Shown here piece by piece: positions 25,597 through 33,611 of a stretch of 33,611 nt of DNA. The first letter of the stretch is position 1. Every line of letters begins with the position of its first letter. The notes below the pieces were generated by a model, which did not search any database, was not told the DNA's origin, and saw only the letters and a list, made by a program, of their open reading frames with translations. Source of the DNA: Liolophura sinensis (lineage: Eukaryota; Mollusca; Polyplacophora; Chitonida; Chitonidae); NCBI RefSeq assembly GCF_032854445.1, contig NW_027018378.1, forward strand, positions 1 to 33,611, written 5' to 3'. Both the position numbers and the translations under genes were made by a program.

Positions 25597-27243
25597 CCAT
25601 GGAGTAAGAGCCGTTGCTGGGCACGTGATTATGACATCAATGATCATTGATCTGTCGCTACAGCCAAAAGTATTGTCGGAGAGCAACGCGGTTTGCACCA
25701 TTCGAGTTGTCGCCACAAAATACGTCGGATTAGCCTCTTACTAGTAGCACTGGAACAGTTTTTCCACTTTTGCATTTTTGCTTCGTCTTTTTGTTAATTG
25801 AAATCGGCTAAACTGTACCCTGTACAATCGCGAACTGGTCATTACTATATTCAACTTTTGACTATAAGTTATGTGCCCTTCGGTAGCCCAGAAGACGTCA
25901 AATCTTTGGGCTAAGCCCATTTAACTCACCCAGCAATTGCCTTACTTCTAAGTGCAAGACAATCTTAATGTCTTTATCTACGTGTAGAAAAACCACACCC
26001 ATTTGTACGTGAAAAACACAAGGTACTTGATACAGTCTGCTGTAAAAAGTACAACTGAACACTGACCCACTTCAGTAAGGTGCCAAAAGATGCAGAATTG
26101 AGCCAGGCATCGCAGCTGTTGAAAAATTGCAAATTTCCCTGGTTTCCATGGAGTAAGAGCCGTTGCTGGGCACGTGATTATGACATCAATGATCATTCAA
26201 TTGTCACTACAGCCAAAAGTATTGTCGGAGAGAAACGCGGTTTGCACCATTCGATTTCTCGTCACAAAATACGTCGGATTAGCCTCTTACCAGCAGCACT
26301 GGAACAGTTTTTCCCACTTTTGCATTTTTGCCTGGTCTTTTTGTTAATTGAAATCGGCTACACTGTACTCTGTACAATCGCGACTGGTCATTACTATATT
26401 CAACTTTTGACTATAAGTTATGTGCCCTTCGGTAACCCAGAAGACCTGAAATCTTTGGGCTAAGCCCATTTAACTCACCCAGCAATTGCCTTACTTCTAA
26501 GTGCAAGACAATCTCAATGTCTTTATCTACGTGTAGAAAAACCACACCATTTGTACGTGAAAAACACAAGGTACTTGATACAGTCTGCTGTAAAAAGTAC
26601 AACTGAACACTGACCCACTTCAGTAAGGTGCCAAAAGATGCGGAATTGAGCCAGGCATCGGCAGCTGTTAAAAAATTGCAAATTTCCCTGGTTTCCATGG
26701 AGTAAGAGTCGTTGCTGGGCACGTGATTTTGACATAAATTATCATTCAATTGTCACTAAAGCCAAAAGTATTGGTCGGAGAGCAACGCGGTTTGCACCAT
26801 TCGATTTGTCGTCACAAAATACGTCGGATTAGCCTCTTACCAGCAGCACTGGAACAGTTTTTCCACTTTTGCATTTTTACCTGGTCTTTTTCTTATCTGA
26901 AATCGGCTACACTGTACTCTGTACAATCGCGACTGGTCATTACTATATTCAACTTTTGATTGTAAGTTATGTGCCCTTCGGTAGCCCAGAAGACGTCAAA
27001 TCTTTCGGCTAAGCCCATTTAACTCACCCAGCAATTGTCTTACTTCTAAGTCCAAGACAATCTCAATGTCTTTATCTACGTGTAGAAAAACCACACCATT
27101 TGTACATAAAAAACACAAGGTACTTGATACAGTCTGCTGTAAAAAGTACAACTAAACACTGACCCACATTTATAAGGTGCCAAAAGATGTGGAATTGGGC
27201 CAGGCATCGGCAGCTGTTAAAAAATTGCAAATATCCCTGGTTT
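25597..27243 (+). repeat. 3-unit higher-order repeat, copy 2 (1647 bp)
   Basis: P3, P1, P1' at anchors 25597, 26146 and 26695. It carries cgagttgtcgccac in the P3 unit, cttatctgaaatc (near 26891) and gattgtaag (near 26958) in the P1' unit. The first half still has scattered single-base indels (attgtcgg near 25673, cgaactgg near 25831, cacccattt near 25997, atcgcagc near 26110). From about 26330 on the sequence is regular. Confidence 0.93.
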
Positions 27244-28890
27244 CCATGGAGTAAGAGCCGTTGCTGGGCACGTGATTATGACATCAATGATCATTGATCT
27301 GTCGCTACAGCCAAAAGTATTGGTCGGAGAGCAACGCGGTTTGCACCATTCGAGTTGTCGCCACAAAATACGTCGGATTAGCCTCTTACTAGTAGCACTG
27401 GAACAGTTTTTCCACTTTTGCATTTTTGCTTCGTCTTTTTGTTAATTGAAATCGGCTAAACTGTACCCTGTACAATCGCGACTGGTCATTACTATATTCA
27501 ACTTTTGACTATAAGTTATGTGCCCTTCGGTAGCCCAGAAGACGTCAAATCTTTGGGCTAAGCCCATTTAACTCACCCAGCAATTGCCTTACTTCTAAGT
27601 GCAAGACAATCTTAATGTCTTTATCTACGTGTAGAAAAACCACACCATTTGTACGTGAAAAACACAAGGTACTTGATACAGTCTGCTGTAAAAAGTACAA
27701 CTGAACACTGACCCACTTCAGTAAGGTGCCAAAAGATGCAGAATTGAGCCAGGCATCGGCAGCTGTTGAAAAATTGCAAATTTCCCTGGTTTCCATGGAG
27801 TAAGAGCCGTTGCTGGGCACGTGATTATGACATCAATGATCATTCAATTGTCACTACAGCCAAAAGTATTGGTCGGAGAGCAACGCGGTTTGCACCATTC
27901 GATTTCTCGTCACAAAATACGTCGGATTAGCCTCTTACCAGCAGCACTGGAACAGTTTTTCCACTTTTGCATTTTTGCCTGGTCTTTTTGTTAATTGAAA
28001 TCGGCTACACTGTACTCTGTACAATCGCGACTGGTCATTACTATATTCAACTTTTGACTATAAGTTATGTGCCCTTCGGTAACCCAGAAGACCTGAAATC
28101 TTTGGGCTAAGCCCATTTAACTCACCCAGCAATTGCCTTACTTCTAAGTGCAAGACAATCTCAATGTCTTTATCTACGTGTAGAAAAACCACACCATTTG
28201 TACGTGAAAAACACAAGGTACTTGATACAGTCTGCTGTAAAAAGTACAACTGAACACTGACCCACTTCAGTAAGGTGCCAAAAGATGCGGAATTGAGCCA
28301 GGCATCGGCAGCTGTTAAAAAATTGCAAATTTCCCTGGTTTCCATGGAGTAAGAGTCGTTGCTGGGCACGTGATTTTGACATAAATTATCATTCAATTGT
28401 CACTAAAGCCAAAAGTATTGGTCGGAGAGCAACGCGGTTTGCACCATTCGATTTGTCGTCACAAAATACGTCGGATTAGCCTCTTACCAGCAGCACTGGA
28501 ACAGTTTTTCCACTTTTGCATTTTTACCTGGTCTTTTTCTTATCTGAAATCGGCTACACTGTACTCTGTACAATCGCGACTGGTCATTACTATATTCAAC
28601 TTTTGATTGTAAGTTATGTGCCCTTCGGTAGCCCAGAAGACGTCAAATCTTTCGGCTAAGCCCATTTAACTCACCCAGCAATTGTCTTACTTCTAAGTCC
28701 AAGACAATCTCAATGTCTTTATCTACGTGTAGAAAAACCAGACCATTTGTACATAAAAAACACAAGGTACTTGATACAGTCTGCTGTAAAAAGTACAACT
28801 AAACACTGACCCACATTTATAAGGTGCCAAAAGATGTGGAATTGGGCCAGGCATCGGCAGCTGTTAAAAAATTGCAAATATCCCTGGTTT
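27244..28890 (+). repeat. 3-unit higher-order repeat, copy 3 (1647 bp)
   Basis: Exactly 1647 bp after copy 2, with the same P3, P1, P1' order at anchors 27244, 27793 and 28342. By eye it is almost identical to copy 2. One difference I noted is aaaaaccagacc near 28734, against aaaaaccacacc near 27088 in copy 2. All three unit lengths are exactly 549. Confidence 0.95.
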
Positions 28891-30235
28891 CCATGGAGTA
28901 AGAGCCGTTGCTGGGCACGTGATTATGACATCAATGATCATTGATCTGTCGCTACAGCCAAAAGTATTGGTCGGAGAGCAACGCGGTTTGCACCATTCGA
29001 GTTGTCGCCACAAAATACGTCGGATTAGCCTCTTACTAGTAGCACTGGAACAGTTTTTCCACTTTTGCATTTTTGCTTCGTCTTTTTGTTAATTGAAATC
29101 GGCTAAACTGTACCCTGTACAATCGCGACTGGTCATTACTATATTCAACTTTTGACTATAAGTTATGTGCCCTTCGGTAGCCCAGAAGACGTCAAATCTT
29201 TGGGCTAAGCCCATTTAACTCACCCAGCAATTGCCTTACTTCTAAGTGCAAGACAATCTTAATGTCTTTATCTACGTGTAGAAAAACCACACCATTTGTA
29301 CGTGAAAAACACAAGGTACTTGATACAGTCTGCTGTAAAAAGTACAACTGAACACTGACCCACTTCAGTAAGGTGCCAAAAGATGCAGAATTGAGCCAGG
29401 CATCGGCAGCTGTTGAAAAATTGCAAATTTCCCTGGTTTCCATGGAGTAAGAGCCGTTGCTGGGCACGTGATTATGACATCAATGATCATTCAATTGTCA
29501 CTACAGCCAAAAGTATTGGTCGGAGAGCAACGCGGTTTGCACCATTCGATTTCTCGTCACAAAATACGTCGGATTAGCCTCTTACCAGCAGCACTGGAAC
29601 AGTTTTTCCACTTTTGCATTTTTGCCTGGTCTTTTTATTAATTGAAATCGGCTACACTGTACTCTGTACAATCGCGACTGGTCATTACTATATTCAACTT
29701 TTGACTATAAGTTATGTGCCCTTCGGTAACCCAGAAGACCTGAAATCTTTGGGCTAAGCCCATTTAACTCACCCAGCAATTGCCTTACTTCTAAGTGCAA
29801 GACAATCTCAATGTCTTTATCTACGTGTAGAAAAACCACACCATTTGTACGTGAAAAACACAAGGTACTTGATACAGTCTGCTGTAAAAAGTACAACTGA
29901 ACACTGACCCACTTAAGTAAGGTGCCAAAAGATGCGGAATTGAGCCAGGCATCGGCAGCTGTTGAAAAATTGCAAATTTCCCTGGTTTCCATGGAGTAAG
30001 AGTCGTTGCTGGGCACGTGATTTTGACATAAATTATCATTCAATTGTCACTACAGCCAAAAGTATTGGTCGGAGAGCAACGCGGTTTGCACCATTCGATT
30101 TGTCGTCACAAAATACGTCGGATTAGCCTCTTACCAGCAGCACTGGAACAGTTTTTCCACTTTTGCATTTTTACCTGGTCTTTTTCTTATTTGAAATCGG
30201 CTACACTGTACTCTGTACAATCGCGACTGGTCATT
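28891..30235 (+). repeat. 3-unit higher-order repeat, copy 4, incomplete
   Basis: It starts as the preceding copies (P3 at 28891, P1 at 29440, P1' at 29989). Its P1' unit differs (ttatttgaaatc near 30187 instead of ttatctgaaatc, cactacagcc instead of cactaaagcc, cttaagtaagg near 29913). Between about 30190 and 30360 the sequence switches to that which normally follows the P3 unit (gactataag, class A, aatcttaatg). The expected remainder is therefore lost by an exchange. Confidence 0.85.
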
Positions 30236-31029
30236 ACTATATTCAACTTTTGACTATAAGTTATGTGCCCTTCGGTAGCCCAGAAGACGTCAAATCTTTG
30301 GGCTAAGCCCATTTAACTCACCCAGCAATTGCCTTACTTCTAAGTGCAAGACAATCTTAATGTCTTTATCTACGTGTAGAAAAACCACACCATTTGTACG
30401 TGAAAAACACAAGGTACTTGATACAGTCTGCTGTAAAAAGTACAACTGAACACTGACCCACTTCAGTAAGGTGCCAAAAGATGCAGAATTGAGCCAGGCA
30501 TCGGCAGCTGTTGAAAAATTGCAAATTTCCCTGGTTTCCATGGAGTAAGAGCCGTTGCTGGGCACGTGATTATGACATCAATGATCAATCAATTGTCGCT
30601 ACAGCCAAAAGTATTGGTCGGAGAGCAACGCGGTTTGCACCATTCGATTTCTCGTCACAAAATACGTCGGATTAGCCTCTTACCAGAAGCACTGGAACAA
30701 TTTTTCCACTTTTGCATTTTTGCCTGGTCTTTTTCTTAATTGAAATCGGCTACACTGTACTCTGTACAATCGCGACTGGTCATTACTATATTCATCTTTT
30801 GACTATAAGTTATGTGCCCTTCGGTAGCCCAGAAGACGTCAAATCTTTGGGCCAAGCCCATTTAACTCACCCAGCAATTGCCTTACTTCTAATTGCAAGA
30901 CAATCTCAATGTCTTTATCTACGTGTAGAAAAACCACACCATTTGTACGTGAAAACCACAAGGTACTTGATACAGTCTGCTGTAAAAAGTACAACTGAAC
31001 ACTGACCCACTTCAGTAAGGTGCCGAAAG

Positions 31030-32250
31030 ATGCGGAATTGAGCCAGGCATCGGCAGCTGTTGAAAAATTGCAAATTTCCCTGGTTTCCATGGAGTAAGAG
31101 CCGTTGCTGGGCACGTGATTATGACATAAATGATCATTCAATTGTCACTACAGCCAAAAGTATTAGTCGGAGAGCAACGCGGTTTGCACCATTCGATTTC
31201 TCGTCACAAAATACGTCGGATTAGCCTCTTACCAGCAGCACTGGAACAGTTTTTACACTTTTGCATTTTTGCCTGGTCTTTTTCTTAATTGAAATCGGCT
31301 ACACTGTACTCTGTACAATCGCGACTGGTCATTACTATATTCAACTTTTGACTATAAGTTATGTGCCCTTCGGTAGCCCAGAAGACGTCAAATCTTTGGG
31401 CTAAGCCCATTTAACTCACCCAGCAATTGTCTTACTTCTAAGTCCAAGACAATCTCAATGTCTTTATCTACGTGTAGAAAAACCACACCATTTGTACATA
31501 AAAAGCACAAGTTACTTGATACAGTCTGCTGTAAAAAGTACAACTAAACACTGACCCACATTTATAAGGTGCCAAAATATGTGGAATTGGGCCAGGCATC
31601 GGCAGCTGTTGAAAAATTGCAAATTTCCCTGGTTTCCATGGAGTAAGAGCCGTTGCTGGGCACGTGATTATGACATAAATGATCATTCAATTGTCACTAC
31701 AGCCAAAAGTATTGGTCGGAGAGGAACGCGGTTTGCACCATTCGATTTGTCGTCACAAAATACGTCGGATTAGCCTCTTACCAGCAGCACTGGAACAGTT
31801 TTTCCACTTTTGCATTTTTACCTGGTCTTTTTCTTAATTGAAATCGGCTACACTGTACTCTGTACAATCGCGACTGGTCATTACTATATTCAACTTTTGA
31901 TTATAAGTTATGTGCCCTTCGGTAGCCCAGAAGACGTCAAATCTTTCGGCTAAGCCCATTTAACTCACCCAGCAATTGTCTTACTTCTAAGTCCAAGACA
32001 ATCTCAATGTCTTTATCTACGTGTAGAAAAACCAGACCATTTGTACATAAAAAACACAAGGTACTTGATACAGTCTGCTGTAAAAAGTACAACTAAACAC
32101 TGACCCACATTTTTAAGGTGCCAAAAGATGCAGAATTGGGCCAGGCATCGGCAGCTGTTAAAAAATTGCAAATATCCCTGGTTTCCATGGAGTAAGAGCC
32201 GTTGCTGGGCACGTGATTATGACATCAATGATCATTGATCTGTCGCTACA
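31030..32250 (+). repeat. Right copy of the 14.2-15.45 kb segment
   Basis: It shares agtttttacac (31248), aaagcacaagttac (about 31503), class B with atttataagg, then P1, ttcttaattgaaatc, gattataag and catttttaagg with the segment 16807 bp upstream. Differences are few, for example aaaatatgtgg near 31575 against aaaagatgtgg, and gaggaacgcgg near 31721 against gagcaacgcgg. Confidence 0.85.
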
Positions 32251-32345
32251 GCCAAAAGTATTGGTCGGAGAGCAACGCGGTTTGCACCATTCGATTTCTC
32301 GTCACAAAATACGTTGGATTAGGGTCTTACTAGTAGCACTGGAAC

Positions 32346-32386
32346 AGTTTTTCCACTTTTGCATTTTTGCCTGGTCTTTTTGTTAA
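32346..32386 (+). other. T-tract cluster (representative of all units)
   Basis: Four runs of four or five T occur within about 40 bases (gtttttccacttttgcattt, then ttgcctggtcttttt), roughly 163 to 200 bases after the anchor in every unit. Spacings are about 9, 7 and 13 bases, so only loosely helical-phased. Such A/T tracts often give intrinsic curvature in satellite DNA. They would also end RNA polymerase III transcription on the plus strand. Neither is demonstrated here. Confidence 0.5.
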
Positions 32387-32402
32387 TTGAAATCGGCTAA
32401 AC

Positions 32403-32415
32403 TGTACTCTGTACA
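32403..32415. repeat. Inverted repeat TGTAC-N3-GTACA (representative)
   Basis: tgtactctgtaca has 5-bp arms around a 3-base spacer and lies about 218 bases after each anchor. It is present in nearly all units. The 3-unit block has the spacer variant tgtaccctgtaca (near 24162, 25815, 27465 and 29110), which leaves the arms untouched. The 10438 unit has lost it (ctgttcttagtac near 10656). The geometry resembles a dimer binding site of nuclear-receptor type, but no function is shown. Confidence 0.6.
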
Positions 32416-32494
32416 ATCGCGACTGGTCATTACTATATTCAACTTTTGACTATAAGTTATGTGCCCTTCGGTAGCCCAGAAGACGTCAAATCTT

Positions 32495-32507
32495 TGGGCT
32501 AAGCCCA
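32495..32507. repeat. Inverted repeat TGGGCT-A-AGCCCA (representative)
   Basis: Thirteen bases with 6-bp perfect arms about 310 bases after the anchor. Most units have it. A minority have tgggccaagccca (for example near 1428, 3647, 6393, 16249 and 18986) and a few others have tcggctaagccca, which shorten the arms. The central TAA is an in-frame stop in the longest forward reading frame, which is why only the CAA variants give a longer open frame. Confidence 0.6.
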
Positions 32508-32735
32508 TTTAACTCACCCAGCAATTGCCTTACTTCTAAGTGCAAGACAATCTCAATGTCTTTATCTACGTGTAGAAAAACCCACACCATTTGTACGTGA
32601 AAAACACAAGGTACTTGATACAGTCTGCTGTAAAAAGTACAACTGAACACTGACCCACTTCAGAAAGGTGCCAAAAGATGCCAGAATTGAGCCAGGCATC
32701 GGCAGCTGTTGAAAAATTGCAAATTTCCCTGGTTT

Positions 32736-33611
32736 CCATGGAGTAAGAGCCGTTGCTGGGCACGTGATTATGACATCAATGATCATTGATCTGTCGCTAC
32801 AGCCAAAAGTATTGGTCGGAGAGCAACGCGGTTTGCACCATTCGATTTTCTCGTCACAAAATACGTCGGATTAGCCTCTTACTAGTAGCACTGGAACAGC
32901 TTTTCCACTTTTGCATTTTTGCCTGGTCTTTTTGTTAATTGAAATCGGCTACACTGTACTCTGTACAATCGCGACTGGTCATTACTATATTCAACTTTTG
33001 ACTATAAGTTATGTGCCCTTCGGTAGCCCAGAAGACCTGAAATCTTTGGGCTAAGCCCATTTAAACTCACCCAGCAATTGTCTTACTTCTAAGTCCAAGA
33101 CAATCTCAAATGTCTTTATCTAAGTGTAGAAAAACCACACCATTTGTACATAAAAACACAAGGTACTTGATACAGTCTGCTGTAAAAAGTACCACTGAAC
33201 ACTGACCCACATTTTTTAAGGTGCCAAACTGGAAACAGTTTTTCCACTTTTGCATTTTTACCTGGTCTTTTTTGTTAATTCAAATCGGCTACACTGTACT
33301 CTGTACAATCGCGACTGGTCATTACTATATTCAACTTTTGATTATAAGTTATGTGCCCTTCGGTAGCCCAGAAGACGTCAAATCTTTGGGCTAAGCCCAT
33401 TTAACTCACCCAGCAATTGTCTTACTTCTAAGTCCAAGACAATCTCAATGTCTTTATCTACGTGTAGAAAAACCAGCCATTTGTACATAAAAAACACAAG
33501 TACTTGATACAGTCTGCTGTAAAAAGTACAACTAAACACTGACCCACATTTATAAGGTGCCAAAAGATGTGGAATTGGGCCAGGCATCGGCAGCTGTTAA
33601 AAAAATTGCAA
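32736..33611 (+). repeat. Right copy of the 22.0-22.85 kb segment
   Basis: The sequence repeats P3, acagcttttccac, tctaagtgtag, the 213-bp deletion junction, ttaattcaaatc and gattataag from 22 kb. Upstream of the anchor the two locations differ: class A with gatgccagaattgag here, class B at 21.9 kb. The left breakpoint therefore lies near 32715-32780. The segment has many single-base indels (ttaaactc, ctcaaatg, ctggaaacag, cttttttg, accagccat). Confidence 0.9.
33215..33245 (+). other. Internal 213-bp deletion junction, truncated unit 2
   Basis: aaggtgccaaa is joined to ctggaaacag with the junction between 33228 and 33229, the same breakpoint as at 22456/22457. It is followed by the same private ttaattcaaatc variant. 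It differs by one extra a in ctggaaac, probably a homopolymer error or a private insertion. Confidence 0.93.

Larger units (their letters stand above)
1..33611. repeat. Tandem satellite array, 549-bp unit, about 62 copies
   Basis: The same unit recurs head to tail from the first to the last base with no interruption by unique sequence. I used the CCATGG in each unit as anchor; starts are 17, 562, 1104, 1667, 2217, 2763, 3328, 3878, 4428, 4976, 5524, 6073, 6623, 7171, 7693, 8242, 8791, 9340, 9889, 10438, 10987, 11536, 12084, 12633, 13182, 13731, 14280, 14829, 15378, 15928, 16477, 17027, 17576, 18125, 18675, 19224, 19773, 20322, 20869, 21418, 21967, 22852, 23392, 23942, 24493, 25043, 25597, 26146, 26695, 27244, 27793, 28342, 28891, 29440, 29989, 30538, 31087, 31636, 32185, 32736. 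The modal spacing is exactly 549. Landmarks relative to the anchor: CACGTG at +25, palindrome region at +39, CpG-rich stretch about +75 to +140, T-tracts about +163 to +200, TGTAC-N3-GTACA at +218, TGGGCTAAGCCCA at about +310, class A/B diagnostic sites about +350 to the next anchor. Satellite family not recognised; eukaryotic origin is inferred. Confidence 0.98.

Noticed and set aside
1-33611. CRISPR array, because of the regular repetition
   Set aside because: There are no short repeats separated by unique spacers. The whole 549-bp unit repeats and every part is similar between units.
1-33611. Tandem rRNA, 5S, tRNA or snRNA gene cluster
   Set aside because: I looked for 5S internal control sequences, tRNA A and B boxes and the 5' ends of U1, U2, U4, U5 and U6 on both strands. 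Only fragments such as tttacctggtc (like the U1 5' end) or ccattcgatttc (like a B box) appear, too short and without a partner.
1-33611. Hammerhead ribozyme, known from some satellites
   Set aside because: I found no CTGATGA core with a matching GAAA on either strand.
1-33611. Transposon or retroelement as the source of the unit
   Set aside because: No terminal inverted repeats, target duplications, long terminal repeats, poly-A tail or coding domain are visible. An old non-autonomous element as ancestor cannot be excluded, but nothing supports it.

Overview
The whole window is one uninterrupted head-to-tail satellite DNA array. The repeat unit is 549 bp, and I count 60 units carrying an intact CCATGG anchor plus two units that lost it through the same 213-bp deletion, so about 62 units in 33.6 kb. 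No unique flanking DNA, protein gene, RNA gene, transposon, CRISPR array or operon is visible. A long unit, many near-identical copies, higher-order organisation and the absence of any prokaryotic gene structure all point to eukaryotic nuclear satellite DNA (centromeric, pericentromeric, subtelomeric or sex-chromosome heterochromatin). I do not recognise the satellite family and cannot name the species. GC is roughly 42% by eye.

Units differ at linked diagnostic sites. The promoter-distal third comes in two haplotypes: class A (gtgcaag, tacgtgaaa, cttcagtaagg, gaattgagcc, aaatttccc) and class B (gtccaag, tacataaaa, catttataagg or catttttaagg, gaattgggcc, aaatatccc). The segment 39 to 65 bases after the anchor comes in types P1 (aaatgatcattcaattgtca), P1' (a P1 variant, ttttgacataaattatc), P2 (atcaatgatcaatcaattg) and P3 (atcaatgatcattgat, a perfect 16-bp palindrome). 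My count is 26 P1 or P1-like, 8 P1', 9 P2 and 17 P3.

Layout from left to right: 1-1250, a copy of the start of the 5-unit block; about 1250-8240, a degenerate 3-unit (6-unit) pattern with variable unit lengths; 8242-12600, mixed units including a run of four P3 units; 12633-15927, units that reappear at 23.5 kb and 31 kb; 15928-21417, two tandem copies of a 5-unit higher-order repeat (about 2745 bp) and the start of a third; 21418-23941, mixed units including the first deleted unit; 23942 to about 30230, four copies (the last incomplete) of a 3-unit higher-order repeat of 1647 bp; 30230-32735, mixed units; 32736-33611, a second copy of the 22-22.8 kb segment with the same deleted unit.

The many short reading frames are repetitions of the same few accidental open stretches on both strands. 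They mostly start at TTG or GTG, overlap on opposite strands, and are cut or shifted by ordinary unit-to-unit variation, so I annotate none as a gene. The interest lies in how the array evolves (nested higher-order repeats, unequal exchange, a shared deletion), in a few sequence-symmetric elements kept in nearly every unit (CACGTG, TGTAC-N3-GTACA, TGGGCT-A-AGCCCA, the P3 palindrome), and in clusters of single-base indels that look like unpolished assembly.
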